From: an uncultured Collinsella sp.
GTDB lineage: Bacteria; Actinomycetota; Coriobacteriia; Coriobacteriales; Coriobacteriaceae
Length of the DNA: 7,580 bases
NCBI GenBank assembly: GCA_900752275.1
Contig: CAADUS010000181.1
Coordinates: 1 to 7,580 of the forward strand
Direction of reading: 5' to 3'
Made by a program: the position numbers and the translations under genes. Below, piece after piece: positions 1-7,410 of this stretch. The notes beneath the pieces are model-generated. The model had not been told where the DNA came from, ran no database searches, and saw only the letters and a program-made list of their open reading frames with translations. The number at the start of each line of letters is the position of its first letter. Within the stretch, counting starts at the first letter, position 1.

Positions 1-24
1 AAAACGCGCCGCTGGCAGAGAGTC

Positions 25-55
25 TTGTCGCTTTAGTTTGGTGGTGTGCTACACT
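25..55 (+). promoter_or_regulatory. Probable extended -10 promoter for yerC
   Basis: TACACT at 50-55 matches four of six positions of the sigma-70-type -10 box. It is preceded by TG at 47-48 with one base between, the extended -10 arrangement. A weak -35 candidate, TTGTCG, lies at 25-30 with a 19-base spacer; the extended -10 could compensate for it. Transcription would start near base 62, leaving about 100 bases of leader before the yerC start. This is a motif reading only. Confidence 0.45.
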
Positions 56-60
56 GCTAC

Positions 61-84
61 GGGCAAAAGCCACAGGCGTTGCCC
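61..84 (+). promoter_or_regulatory. Stem-loop in the yerC leader
   Basis: GGGCAA (61-66) is complementary to TTGCCC (79-84). Inside it GCC (69-71) pairs with GGC (75-77) around a 3-base loop, with a small internal bulge. If the upstream promoter is real, this hairpin lies at the very 5' end of the transcript, where stem-loops often protect mRNA from decay. There is no T-tract, so it is not a terminator. An operator role is also possible, since it is an inverted repeat close to the start site. Confidence 0.4.
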
Positions 85-149
85 TATTGCATAGAACGGG
101 CGAACGATGTCCGATGTCAGTATCAACTTCGATGCCTTTTGGCGGGTTT

Positions 150-158
150 GGCGGTGAT
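150..158 (+). promoter_or_regulatory. Ribosome binding site of yerC
   Basis: GGCGGTGAT differs by one base from the GGAGGTGAT complement of the 16S rRNA tail. The GGCGG core ends six bases before the ATG at 161, a normal spacing, which supports this ATG as the start. Confidence 0.7.
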
Positions 159-160
159 CG

Positions 161-460
161 ATGAATATCGAGAACATGTTTGACAAGCCTGATGTCAAGC
201 AGCTGGTCCACGCATTTAGCCTTTTGGACGACGAGAAAGATATCCAAGCGTTCTTGACCGATATCTGCACGCCGCGCGAGATTTGTGATCTATCGCAGCG
301 TCTGCAGGTCGCGCGTTACCTGGACGAGGGCGAGCCCTATGTTGAGGTTCAGGCGCGTACCGGCGCTTCGTCCACCACGGTGAGCCGTGTGTCCAAGGCA
401 CTCAACGGCGAGTACGGTGGCTACCGTAAGATCCTCATTAAACTGGAGGATGGCGAGTAG
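161..460 (+). CDS. yerC: TrpR-related DNA-binding protein, YerC/YecD family
   Basis: This 99-residue cytoplasmic protein is a small helix-turn-helix regulator of the TrpR superfamily. Its length and layout fit the YerC/YecD family: an N-terminal helical part, the conserved stretch around ICDLSQRLQVARYLDEGEPY (residues 41-60), then a helix-turn-helix at about 59-82 with recognition helix TGASSTTVSRV (67-77). The segment DLSQRLQVARYL corresponds to the TrpR-type dimer core. Family knowledge: the Bacillus homologue lies close to the pcrA helicase gene, and comparative genomics has proposed it as a regulator of histidine genes (HisR) in Firmicutes; the target here cannot be told from the sequence. 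It has a good ribosome binding site, its own promoter candidate and a terminator directly after it, so it looks monocistronic although it sits just upstream of the addBA repair genes. Family assignment is strong; function is open. Confidence 0.9.
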   Translation: MNIENMFDKPDVKQLVHAFSLLDDEKDIQAFLTDICTPREICDLSQRLQVARYLDEGEPYVEVQARTGASSTTVSRVSKALNGEYGGYRKILIKLEDGE

Positions 461-483
461 GCCGCGCCAAAAACGAATTGTGC

Positions 484-511
484 AAAACCGCTCCTCCGGG
501 GGCGGTTTTTT
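484..511 (+). terminator. Intrinsic terminator after yerC
   Basis: An 11-pair stem forms between 484-494 and 499-509 (one G-T wobble) around a TCCG tetraloop, and T506-T511 gives the U-tract. The A-tract at 484-487 opposite the T-run means it could also work for transcripts from the other strand. It begins 23 bases after the yerC stop codon and separates yerC from addB transcriptionally. Confidence 0.9.
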
Positions 512-513
512 GA

Positions 514-524
514 TCCCCTGGGGA
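514..524. repeat. Short inverted repeat TCCCC-T-GGGGA
   Basis: Five-base perfect arms (514-518 and 520-524) flank a single central base, immediately after the terminator and just ahead of the direct repeats. It could be a protein-binding half of the addB upstream region or part of a G-rich dispersed element. No function can be assigned from one copy. Confidence 0.4.
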
Positions 525-530
525 CGGAGG

Positions 531-567
531 AAATCTGTTGGCTTGGGGCAAATCTGTCCGCTTGGGC
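531..567 (+). repeat. Two 19-base-period direct repeats upstream of addB
   Basis: Copy 1 spans 531-549 and copy 2 spans 550-567. Both begin AAATCTGT, then differ at two bases, then share GCTTGGG; 15 of the first 17 positions are identical. The copies are head-to-tail and lie 49 bases upstream of the addB start, overlapping the possible -35 region. They could be tandem operator sites or a remnant of a dispersed repeat. The repeat is seen directly; its role is unknown. Confidence 0.6.
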
Positions 568-591
568 GGGTAGTATGGATACATTGATTAT
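562..591 (+). promoter_or_regulatory. Possible promoter of addBA
   Basis: A promoter is expected here because an intrinsic terminator lies upstream and addB follows. TTGGGC (562-567) and GATTAT (586-591), 18 bases apart, are the best-spaced pair and would start transcription near 598. TAGTAT at 571-576 is an alternative -10 but has no good -35 at 16-18 bases. Both readings are weak, so the region is more certain than the exact boxes. Confidence 0.35.
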
Positions 592-607
592 TGCGAACAG
601 TTTGAGC

Positions 608-612
608 GGAGG
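608..612 (+). promoter_or_regulatory. Ribosome binding site of addB, close to the start
   Basis: GGAGG ends only three bases before the ATG at 616, closer than the usual 5-9. No upstream in-frame ATG, GTG or TTG with better spacing exists before the in-frame stop at 571-573, so this ATG remains the best start. The short spacing may lower initiation. Confidence 0.6.
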
Positions 613-615
613 ACC

Positions 616-3600
616 ATGCCTGTTCGAATCTATACCACCAATGCCGGCACGGATTTGAGCGATGCCGAGTCGGCGTTGCTTGCCGACCTTATTGCCCGCC
701 ACGGACGTGCCGTGCTGCTGGCGCCTACGTTTGCCGAGCTCGACCTGTGCCGTCATGATGCGGCAGAAGCCGGGGTTTCACTAGGTATCGACTACAAGAC
801 GCCTACATCGTGGCTTCGCTCGCTTTGGGAGCTTTTGGGCGACGGACGCGGTTTCGTGGACAACCTGCAACGCCAGATGCTGTTTTCGGACATGGTAACG
901 CGTCTCGACGATGCCGATTTGCAGCCGCTTTCGCGCAGTCAGGGCACGGTGCGCATGCTCGCGCGCATGGCCCGCGACGTGCTGCCGGGTGTGGCGGGGA
1001 CGACGGCCGAGCGATGCCGTGGAAACAATTGCCAGCCTGAGCCAAAAAGCGATGCCGAGGCTCGTGTGTTCGAGCTTTTGCGCGCATATGCGGACGGTTT
1101 GGACCGTCGAGATATGGTCGAGCCCTGCGAGGCGGCCGACATTATGGCCGGTGTCCTGGCCGATAGCCTGCCGGCGTGCACCCGCGCCGTATGCGTGCGC
1201 GGTATCACGTCGTTTACGTACGCACTGCTCGAGCTACTGTCTGCCGTGGCGAACAATGGGGGAGAGGTCGTCGTGCTGCTTGCCCGCGAGCAGGCGGCGA
1301 TGCGCGAGGAGCTTGCCGTGGCATTTGATGCCCGCGGTGTGCTGTTTGAGGTCGCGCCGCTGGGGGAGGACGCCGTCGCGTCTGATGCCGCTTGCGGGAC
1401 CGCCGCTCAGCCTGCCTTTATTGAGGTCGCCGGCCCCCATGCCCGTGCTCATGTCTATGCGGACGCCATCGATAAGTTGGTGAAAGCGTACAAGGAGTCC
1501 AAGGCCGATAAAGCCACTGCAACGCCCGCCGACCCCGTGCGCGTGCTCGTTGTTTCTGCCCGGGCACCCCAGCTGTTCGGTGAGCTCGCCTCTCGTCTGG
1601 CAGCTCGTCATATCGCTGCCGAGACAGTTGAGTTCACGGCGTTTTCCCAATCCATTGCGGGCAGGCAGTTTGCGGCGCTTGCCGGCCTGATCGAGCGCAT
1701 GAAGGCCGCCGATGAGGGTGCGGCGTCAAAGACCGAGTGGTGGCCCGCGCCGGAGCTTACCGACTGGATTTACAGCCCGCTTTCGGGCGCTGATGCCGTC
1801 AATGCCCGTACCTTCGATAAGAATATGCGTCTCTCGCGTAGCAAGACTACCGCGGGCGTTAAGAGTCTGCTTCAGAGCGTCCAGGGCCAGGTGAGGGGGG
1901 CGCGCAAGGCGGCGAGCGACGAGAACTGGTTTAAGAACGTGCCGTGTGTGGTTTCGGACGTGTTCCAGGCGCTGTGGCGTGACAGGCCCGTGACGGCGCT
2001 CAAGGCCATGCTTGCCGTTGCCGAGGCGTTGCCCGATCGTTCGCTGGGCAGCTTGGATGGCCAGGCCCGTCGCCAGGCGGAGGTGGCCCTGCTGCGCCAC
2101 GTCATCGACATCCTTATGAATGGCGCCCGCGCGCTCGACGTGTCGCAGGCCGCGACCGTGCCCGTGCTCGATGGCATTCGCACCAAGGTGGACAAGCGTA
2201 GCACCGCCTACGATTACGAGACCCACGAGGTTGACCGTGCGCCACGTGCTCAGGTTCGTTTTGCTTCGCTTGCCGATGCGGCGGCTCTGCGCCCCGGCAG
2301 CTACGATGCCGTGCTGTTTGCCGATGTCGATCTGGACAGCTATCCGCTCTCGCACGAGGAGGGGCCGCTGGCCACGCTGACGGCGAGCCTTGGTCGCGAG
2401 GGCGTGACGCTTGAGCCCGCGGCCTTGCTGCGCGCGCGCTTTGGCCACGCGATGCAGGCGGCACGTGGCCCGGTTGCGCTTGCCCGCGTGACGCACGATC
2501 GCCAGGCGCGCGAGTGCTATCCGGCTGCCGTGTGGACCGAGTTGCGGGCGCATGCCGAGGCCGCTGACAACGCTAAGGCCGCTGGCGCTGACGAGGCCGC
2601 TGACGACGCTAAAGCCGCTGGCACCGACAAAGCGAAGTGCGTGGGTGAGGGCGATATCGTAAGGGACTTCGATCCCGCGGCAGGCGAAGGTCTCAAGCGC
2701 GAGCGCGTGACCTGTGAAGCCCCTCAGCATCTGAGCGCCGAGGCCGTGCCGTATTTGGTCCTGCGTCGTCGCGATGGCGAGGGCGAGGACGCGCCACTCG
2801 TGCCGCGCCTGACGTCCGCCTCGCAGATTGAGGCCTATTCCACCTGCCCGCTGTGCTGGTTCGTCTCGTATCGCGTCAAACCTCAGTCCATCGATGCGGG
2901 CTTTGGCAACATGGAGAAGGGCAACTTTGTCCATGACGTGCTGGAGCACTTGCATGCACGTCTTCCGCAGGAGGGCATGGAGCGCGTGACGCCCATGAAT
3001 CTGCCACGCGCGAAGGAGCTGCTGCACGAGGTCTTTGCCGAGACCCTGGCCGAGCACGCCGGCAAGCGCGGTACCGAGGGCCCGCTGGTGCCGCTCTCTC
3101 CAGTGGAGGAGCGCCAGGTGGCCGAGATCTTGCCGCAACTGGAGGGCGTGCTCGCCTACGAGTCCGAGGCGCTCGCGCCCTTCGCGCCGCGCTACCTGGA
3201 GTTTGCGTTCAACGAGCTCCAGGTCGAGTATGCCGGCTGGCCGCTCGGCGGGCGCATCGACCGCGTGGATGTGGACGCCGAGAACCGCGCTGTGGTGATT
3301 GACTACAAGCATCGTTCGGGTGTCGAGGAGTTTAAGCTCGCCGACCCCACGGTGCGCGACGAGGAGTCGGGCGAGGCCCCCATCGACGATCCGCGCTGGC
3401 TGCCGCCCCATACCCAGACACTCATCTACGCGCAGGCCATGCGCCGGGCGCTGGGTCTAGATGCCCGTGCGGCGCTCTATTTTTCGACCAAGGGCGGCAA
3501 GCCCGCACTGCGTGGTGCCGCAAGTGCCGAGTTGCTCGAGGAAGAGCGCGGCGACGGCCGCATTCCGGGCCTCAAGAAGGGCTTTCCGGGCGAGGGCGGC

Positions 3601-3768
3601 AACATGGACTTCGATGCGCTGCTCGACCGCGTGGAGACCGGCATTGCCGAGCGCCTGCGCGAGCTCGAGGCGGGCAACGTTGCCGCTGTCGACCCAACGT
3701 CGGCTCAGGCCGCGCATGCGCGCTGCTCGTATAACCACGAAGGAACGTTTGTAAGGAGGGACGTGTAG
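616..3768 (+). CDS. addB: AddB-like subunit: P-loop-less helicase fold with PD-(D/E)XK nuclease
   Basis: This 1050-residue protein is the probable B subunit of an AddAB helicase-nuclease that resects double-strand breaks for RecA loading. Residues 1 to about 640 resemble a superfamily 1 helicase body (AVLLAPTF near residue 35, TPTSWLRSLWELLGDGR at about 63-79) but lack a Walker A GxGKT loop, so this part is probably a DNA-binding or Chi-scanning scaffold. A repeat-bearing Ala/Asp linker (about 646-675) leads to the RecB-family nuclease: SASQIEAYSTCPLC with C744 and C747, G769-N-F-V-H773, G879-R-I-D882, D896-Y-K898 and Q934-x3-Y938. The catalytic set is therefore complete. In Bacillus-type AddB one Cys near the domain start and three at the C-terminus bind an Fe-S cluster; here the tail has only C1037. 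The length is a little below the roughly 1160 residues of Bacillus AddB. The stop codon is three bases before addA. It could instead be called a generic PD-(D/E)XK nuclease protein, but the pairing with AddA favours AddB. Confidence 0.87.
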   Translation: MPVRIYTTNAGTDLSDAESALLADLIARHGRAVLLAPTFAELDLCRHDAAEAGVSLGIDYKTPTSWLRSLWELLGDGRGFVDNLQRQMLFSDMVTRLDDADLQPLSRSQGTVRMLARMARDVLPGVAGTTAERCRGNNCQPEPKSDAEARVFELLRAYADGLDRRDMVEPCEAADIMAGVLADSLPACTRAVCVRGITSFTYALLELLSAVANNGGEVVVLLAREQAAMREELAVAFDARGVLFEVAPLGEDAVASDAACGTAAQPAFIEVAGPHARAHVYADAIDKLVKAYKESKADKATATPADPVRVLVVSARAPQLFGELASRLAARHIAAETVEFTAFSQSIAGRQFAALAGLIERMKAADEGAASKTEWWPAPELTDWIYSPLSGADAVNARTFDKNMRLSRSKTTAGVKSLLQSVQGQVRGARKAASDENWFKNVPCVVSDVFQALWRDRPVTALKAMLAVAEALPDRSLGSLDGQARRQAEVALLRHVIDILMNGARALDVSQAATVPVLDGIRTKVDKRSTAYDYETHEVDRAPRAQVRFASLADAAALRPGSYDAVLFADVDLDSYPLSHEEGPLATLTASLGREGVTLEPAALLRARFGHAMQAARGPVALARVTHDRQARECYPAAVWTELRAHAEAADNAKAAGADEAADDAKAAGTDKAKCVGEGDIVRDFDPAAGEGLKRERVTCEAPQHLSAEAVPYLVLRRRDGEGEDAPLVPRLTSASQIEAYSTCPLCWFVSYRVKPQSIDAGFGNMEKGNFVHDVLEHLHARLPQEGMERVTPMNLPRAKELLHEVFAETLAEHAGKRGTEGPLVPLSPVEERQVAEILPQLEGVLAYESEALAPFAPRYLEFAFNELQVEYAGWPLGGRIDRVDVDAENRAVVIDYKHRSGVEEFKLADPTVRDEESGEAPIDDPRWLPPHTQTLIYAQAMRRALGLDARAALYFSTKGGKPALRGAASAELLEEERGDGRIPGLKKGFPGEGGNMDFDALLDRVETGIAERLRELEAGNVAAVDPTSAQAAHARCSYNHEGTFVRRDV
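2557..2628 (+). repeat. 36-base tandem duplication within addB
   Basis: Units 2557-2592 and 2593-2628 are identical at 32 of 36 positions and encode EAADNAKAAGAD followed by EAADDAKAAGTD (residues 648-659 and 660-671). The repeat is in frame and lies between the helicase-like body and the nuclease domain, so it lengthens a flexible, charged, Ala-rich linker. It probably arose by slippage or unequal recombination, and copy number may vary between strains. Confidence 0.85.
3753..3760 (+). promoter_or_regulatory. Ribosome binding site of addA inside the end of addB
   Basis: AAGGAGGG is a strong Shine-Dalgarno sequence lying within the last codons of addB (the V-R-R codons). It ends 11 bases before the addA ATG at 3772, slightly long spacing. 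Ribosomes finishing addB at 3768 would be beside the addA start, which points to translational coupling and a fixed subunit ratio. Confidence 0.75.
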
Positions 3769-3771
3769 ACC

Positions 3772-6700
3772 ATGGATCTTTCGACCTTGATGCCGCAACA
3801 GCTGCAAGTCGTCAAAACGCTCGACCGCCCGCTGTTTGTCTCGGCGGGCGCCGGTTCGGGTAAGACCTTTACCCTCACGCGCCGCATCGTCTATGCGCTC
3901 TCGCCCGAATCCGGTCCGTTTGTCGAGCATCTGGACCAGGTGCTCGCCATTACCTTTACCAAAGACGCCGCGGCCGAGATTCGCGACCGCGTGCGCCGTG
4001 CGCTTATCGAAGAGGGCATGGACGAGGAGGCCCTGACGGTCGACGACGCTTGGATCTCGACCATCCACGGCATGTGCTCGCGTATCCTGCGCGCGCACGC
4101 GCTGGAGCTGGGCATCGATCCTGAGTTCACGGTGCTCACCGATACCGATGAGCTTATGGATCAGGCTGTCGAGCATGTGCTGGGGCGCGCGACGGCGCCC
4201 GATGCCGCGCCCGAGCTTGCCGCCTCGCTTAAGACCCTCTACGCTTGGTATCCCATGGCGGGCGAGGGCGGGCCGTTTGGCGCCGGTACCACCATCAAAG
4301 GCCTGGTGCGCGACCTGTTGGAGCTATCGAGCCAGCTGCCGGGCGGCATGGACGATGTGTGCGTGGCGCGCGGCCAGGCCGACACCTCGGCGCTTGCCGA
4401 TGCCTATCGTGCGGCGCTGGGCGCAAGCAAGGCCACGACCGAGAAAGCGCAGGCGGCACTCGACGCCATCGACGCGTTTGAGGCGAGCGGCAAAACCATG
4501 GAGGATGCGGCGCGACTCATGATGTCGTGCAGCATGCCGCGCGCGAGCAAGGCGTTTCCTAAGGAGCAGGTGGAGCTACTCAAGGCCGAGGCGGCTGATG
4601 CGTTTATCAATATCGTGCTTGCCTGCGGCGGTCCGGCGCTCGATGCGCTGGTGGGGCTCGCCCGTGCCGTAGAGGCGGAGTACCGTGCGCTCAAGGCCGG
4701 CCAGTCCGCGCTCGATAACAACGACCTGCTGCGCATAGCGTACGAGGCGCTGCGCGACTACCCGGCTATTCGAGCTGCCTATGAGGGCCGCTTTAAGATG
4801 GTCATGATCGACGAGTTCCAGGATACCGACCAGATGCAGGTCGATCTGATTCGCTATCTGACGGGTGCGGGCGAGCGCGCGCTGTGCACCGTGGGCGATG
4901 CACAGCAGTCGATCTACCGCTTCCGAGGCGCCGAGGTCGAGGTGTTCCGTCGCCAAGAGCGCAAGGTGGGCTCCTCTGCTGCGCCCGAGGCGACTGCCGT
5001 GGCCGACGCCCCTGCTGGCGAGCTCGTTAAACTCGTGCGCAACTTCCGCAGTCATGACGAGGTGCTGCGTTACGTAGCGCGCGTCTTCGACGGCGATACC
5101 GGTGGTTTGATGCAGGGGTTCTTGGATCTTGAGCCGAGTGACGATCGCGAGGACAAGCTCAAGGCAAAGGCTTCGCGCCGCCAGGCGCTGCTTGTTGCCG
5201 GCGGCAGCACCCAGGAACGAACGCAGGCGAAAGCCCGTGCGATTGCGGAGCGGTTCCAAGCGCTCGTTAAAGCGGGCCAGCCCCAGGGCAGCATGGTGTT
5301 GTTGCTGGGCCGTATGACTAATGCCGACGTCTACGCGCAGGCTTTCCGCGACCAGGGACTCGACTGCGTTATCGCGGGAGGTTCAGTCTTTGCCCAGGCT
5401 GCCGAGGTCCAAACGGTGCGTGCCCTGGTGTGCGCGCTTGCCAATCCGGCCGATACGGCGCAGGGTCTCATGCCACTGCTGGCCTCGCCGATGTTTGCAC
5501 TCGGCGCTCAGGATTTCCTGGCGCTGGCGACCAAACTCCACGATCAGACGGGCGAGACGTCGCGCCGCAACATCGATGCGGGCATCATGAGCGATTCCGA
5601 TGTGCCGGGTTTGCAGAACCTGCCGCTCGTGACGCGTGCCCGCGAGGTGCTGCGCTACGCGCTTCGTCGCGTGGGACGTGATTCGTTCGCCGCCATCGCG
5701 CGCGACGCGGTCAATGCCTCCGGCTGGTTCGTGCGCCTGGCGCAGCGCGGCCCCGAGGGGAAGGCCATTGCCGCCAACGTGCTCAAGGCGCTCGACGCCG
5801 TGGCCGAGGCAGAGGCCGAGCTCGGCAATTCTCCGCGCTCCATCGCGCTCGCCTTCGACCGCTTCTTGGCGGGCAAGGAGGCCCCGGGCGCGCTCAACGA
5901 GGAGGGTGACGGCGCGGTACGCATCATGACCGTGCATGCGTCCAAGGGTCTGGAGTATCCGGTCGTGGCGGTTGCCGAGTGTTTTGGCGTGCGCAAGCCG
6001 TCCGGTGCGGCGCAGATGGGTCGCGTCGAGGGCGGAGCGCAGGTCGTGGCGCTGCCGGCACGCTTCGACGGCGTTAAACTCGCGGACGGTACGTTCGTGA
6101 AGGGCGATGACGTCAAAAAGCAGTTTGAACACGCGTTTAAGGGCAAGGGCACGTCGCTGTGGTTGCCGCCAGAGCTTATGGAGGACGTATGCGCGACGGG
6201 CTCTCCCGCCGAGGCATTTGCCCGTCTGCGCAACGACGACCTGCAACTTTCGCTCGAAGAGCGGGCTCGTCTGCTCTATGTCGCCATGACGCGTGCGCGC
6301 GAGCTGGTGATCTTGGCGATGGATGCCGGCGTGAGCCGTGGCAAGGTGACGGCGCCGACCTTCGACGTCGAGATCGATCTGACCTACGACGTGCTGCGCC
6401 GCATCCTGCCGGCCGACAGTCTGGACATGCCGCAGCTCGATAGCGACCGTTTGGTGTTCGACAACTCCAAGCCGGGCGACTACGAGCTTATCTCGCTGGC
6501 GGACTTTACGTTTGGCGAGCAGGCGTTTGAGGCCAACGCTTCGCTGGATGTCGAGGGCAGGCTTGTTCGCGGCGATGCCGATGCCGCCGATAATGCTGCG
6601 CGCTCAACCGTGCCCGGTCCTGCCGACCCCAAGCCCGATTCGTTTGAGCTTGTGTATCCCCAGGCAGTGGGCGTGCGCATGGGCATCTGTCCGTATCCGA

Positions 6701-7398
6701 TGCGTGATTCGTATAGCTACTCGTCAATCGCCGCGGCGCTCCATGCCGATACGGAAGATCGTGCCGCCGAGGCACACGTGCCCATGGACGAGGTCGGCGA
6801 TGATGCGGAGTCGGATGGCTCGGAGATGACGGATGCAGACGTGGCCGCCGTTGAGCCCGCCGGCAACCCCATGGCGCTGGGCTCGGCGTTCCACGCCGCT
6901 TGCCAGTGGCTCATCGAGATGGGTGCCGATGCGCTGCCCGCTGCGCGCGCCGATGCGCTGGCACGCCTGTGGCGCCTGACGCCGGAGCAGCGCGAGCGCT
7001 TCGATGTCGCCCTGAATCGCTGGCTCAAGTCGGCTGTTCGTGCTGACCTGCTCGCGTGGCCGTGCGTTCGTGCCGAGGTGCCGTTCTTTTCGCTGGGCTG
7101 CGAGGACGAGGACATCGCTCGCTACGGTGCATATGCCGAAGGCGCCATCGACGCTTTGGCGACGAACCCGGCCGATCCGTCACGCGCACTGGTCATCGAC
7201 TACAAGACGGGCGGCATGCCGGATGAGACGCCCGACCAGCTGCTCGAGAAGCACGCCCTGCAGGCGCGCGTCTACGCTGATGTTCTGCACAAGGCGGGCT
7301 TTGAGGCCGTGACCGTCAAGTTCGTCCGCGTGGAGCAGCCGGATCCAACCATCTTCGTCGAACCCGCCGAGCCCCAAGTAGTCACCTACAACTTCTAG
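3772..7398 (+). CDS. addA: AddA: UvrD-family helicase with C-terminal RecB-type nuclease
   Basis: This 1208-residue ATP-driven 3'-5' helicase-nuclease is the motor subunit of the AddAB complex and is close in length to Bacillus AddA (about 1230). All superfamily 1A motifs are visible in order: Walker A AGAGSGKT (25-32), Ia AITFTKDAAAEIR (59-71), STIHGMC (96-102), Walker B IDEFQDTD (346-353), III VGDAQQSIYRFRG (374-386), IV VRNFRS (about 422-427), V TVHASKGLEYP (720-730) and VI RLLYVAMTRARE (833-844). After an acidic linker (about 1000-1030) comes the nuclease: G1037-S-A-F-H1041, D1127, D1143-Y-K1145 and Q1164-x3-Y1168, the complete RecB-family set. It should unwind DNA from a break while this domain cuts one strand and AddB cuts the other. 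It follows addB by three bases with its ribosome binding site inside addB, so the two are one operon. No truncation or frameshift is seen. A related AdnAB or UvrD-nuclease name is possible, but the domain pair fits AddA best. Confidence 0.94.
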   Translation: MDLSTLMPQQLQVVKTLDRPLFVSAGAGSGKTFTLTRRIVYALSPESGPFVEHLDQVLAITFTKDAAAEIRDRVRRALIEEGMDEEALTVDDAWISTIHGMCSRILRAHALELGIDPEFTVLTDTDELMDQAVEHVLGRATAPDAAPELAASLKTLYAWYPMAGEGGPFGAGTTIKGLVRDLLELSSQLPGGMDDVCVARGQADTSALADAYRAALGASKATTEKAQAALDAIDAFEASGKTMEDAARLMMSCSMPRASKAFPKEQVELLKAEAADAFINIVLACGGPALDALVGLARAVEAEYRALKAGQSALDNNDLLRIAYEALRDYPAIRAAYEGRFKMVMIDEFQDTDQMQVDLIRYLTGAGERALCTVGDAQQSIYRFRGAEVEVFRRQERKVGSSAAPEATAVADAPAGELVKLVRNFRSHDEVLRYVARVFDGDTGGLMQGFLDLEPSDDREDKLKAKASRRQALLVAGGSTQERTQAKARAIAERFQALVKAGQPQGSMVLLLGRMTNADVYAQAFRDQGLDCVIAGGSVFAQAAEVQTVRALVCALANPADTAQGLMPLLASPMFALGAQDFLALATKLHDQTGETSRRNIDAGIMSDSDVPGLQNLPLVTRAREVLRYALRRVGRDSFAAIARDAVNASGWFVRLAQRGPEGKAIAANVLKALDAVAEAEAELGNSPRSIALAFDRFLAGKEAPGALNEEGDGAVRIMTVHASKGLEYPVVAVAECFGVRKPSGAAQMGRVEGGAQVVALPARFDGVKLADGTFVKGDDVKKQFEHAFKGKGTSLWLPPELMEDVCATGSPAEAFARLRNDDLQLSLEERARLLYVAMTRARELVILAMDAGVSRGKVTAPTFDVEIDLTYDVLRRILPADSLDMPQLDSDRLVFDNSKPGDYELISLADFTFGEQAFEANASLDVEGRLVRGDADAADNAARSTVPGPADPKPDSFELVYPQAVGVRMGICPYPMRDSYSYSSIAAALHADTEDRAAEAHVPMDEVGDDAESDGSEMTDADVAAVEPAGNPMALGSAFHAACQWLIEMGADALPAARADALARLWRLTPEQRERFDVALNRWLKSAVRADLLAWPCVRAEVPFFSLGCEDEDIARYGAYAEGAIDALATNPADPSRALVIDYKTGGMPDETPDQLLEKHALQARVYADVLHKAGFEAVTVKFVRVEQPDPTIFVEPAEPQVVTYNF

Positions 7399-7410
7399 TC
7401 CTCAGATAAC

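Noticed and set aside
1..36. Possible last 11 codons of an upstream gene (stop TAG at 34-36)
   Set aside because: Too short to judge; any frame may end by chance, and there is no homology visible.
3..164. Open frame from the left edge ending in a TGA that overlaps the yerC ATG
   Set aside because: The ATGA overlap looked like a coupled upstream gene, but the frame uses codons avoided elsewhere here (TTA, CTA, AGA, GTA) and its product looks non-protein-like; a promoter lies inside it.
2557..2628. Tandem repeat considered as a CRISPR-like array
   Set aside because: Units are directly adjacent with no spacers, in frame, and code for a linker.
1726..3411. 561-codon open frame on the - strand within addB
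   Set aside because: It lies wholly inside addB, which has clear nuclease motifs. High-GC codon use leaves antisense frames free of stops, and its product shows no recognisable domain.
5383..6246. 287-codon open frame on the - strand within addA
   Set aside because: It overlaps helicase motif V of addA, is rich in Arg/His as antisense shadows are, and has no recognisable motif.
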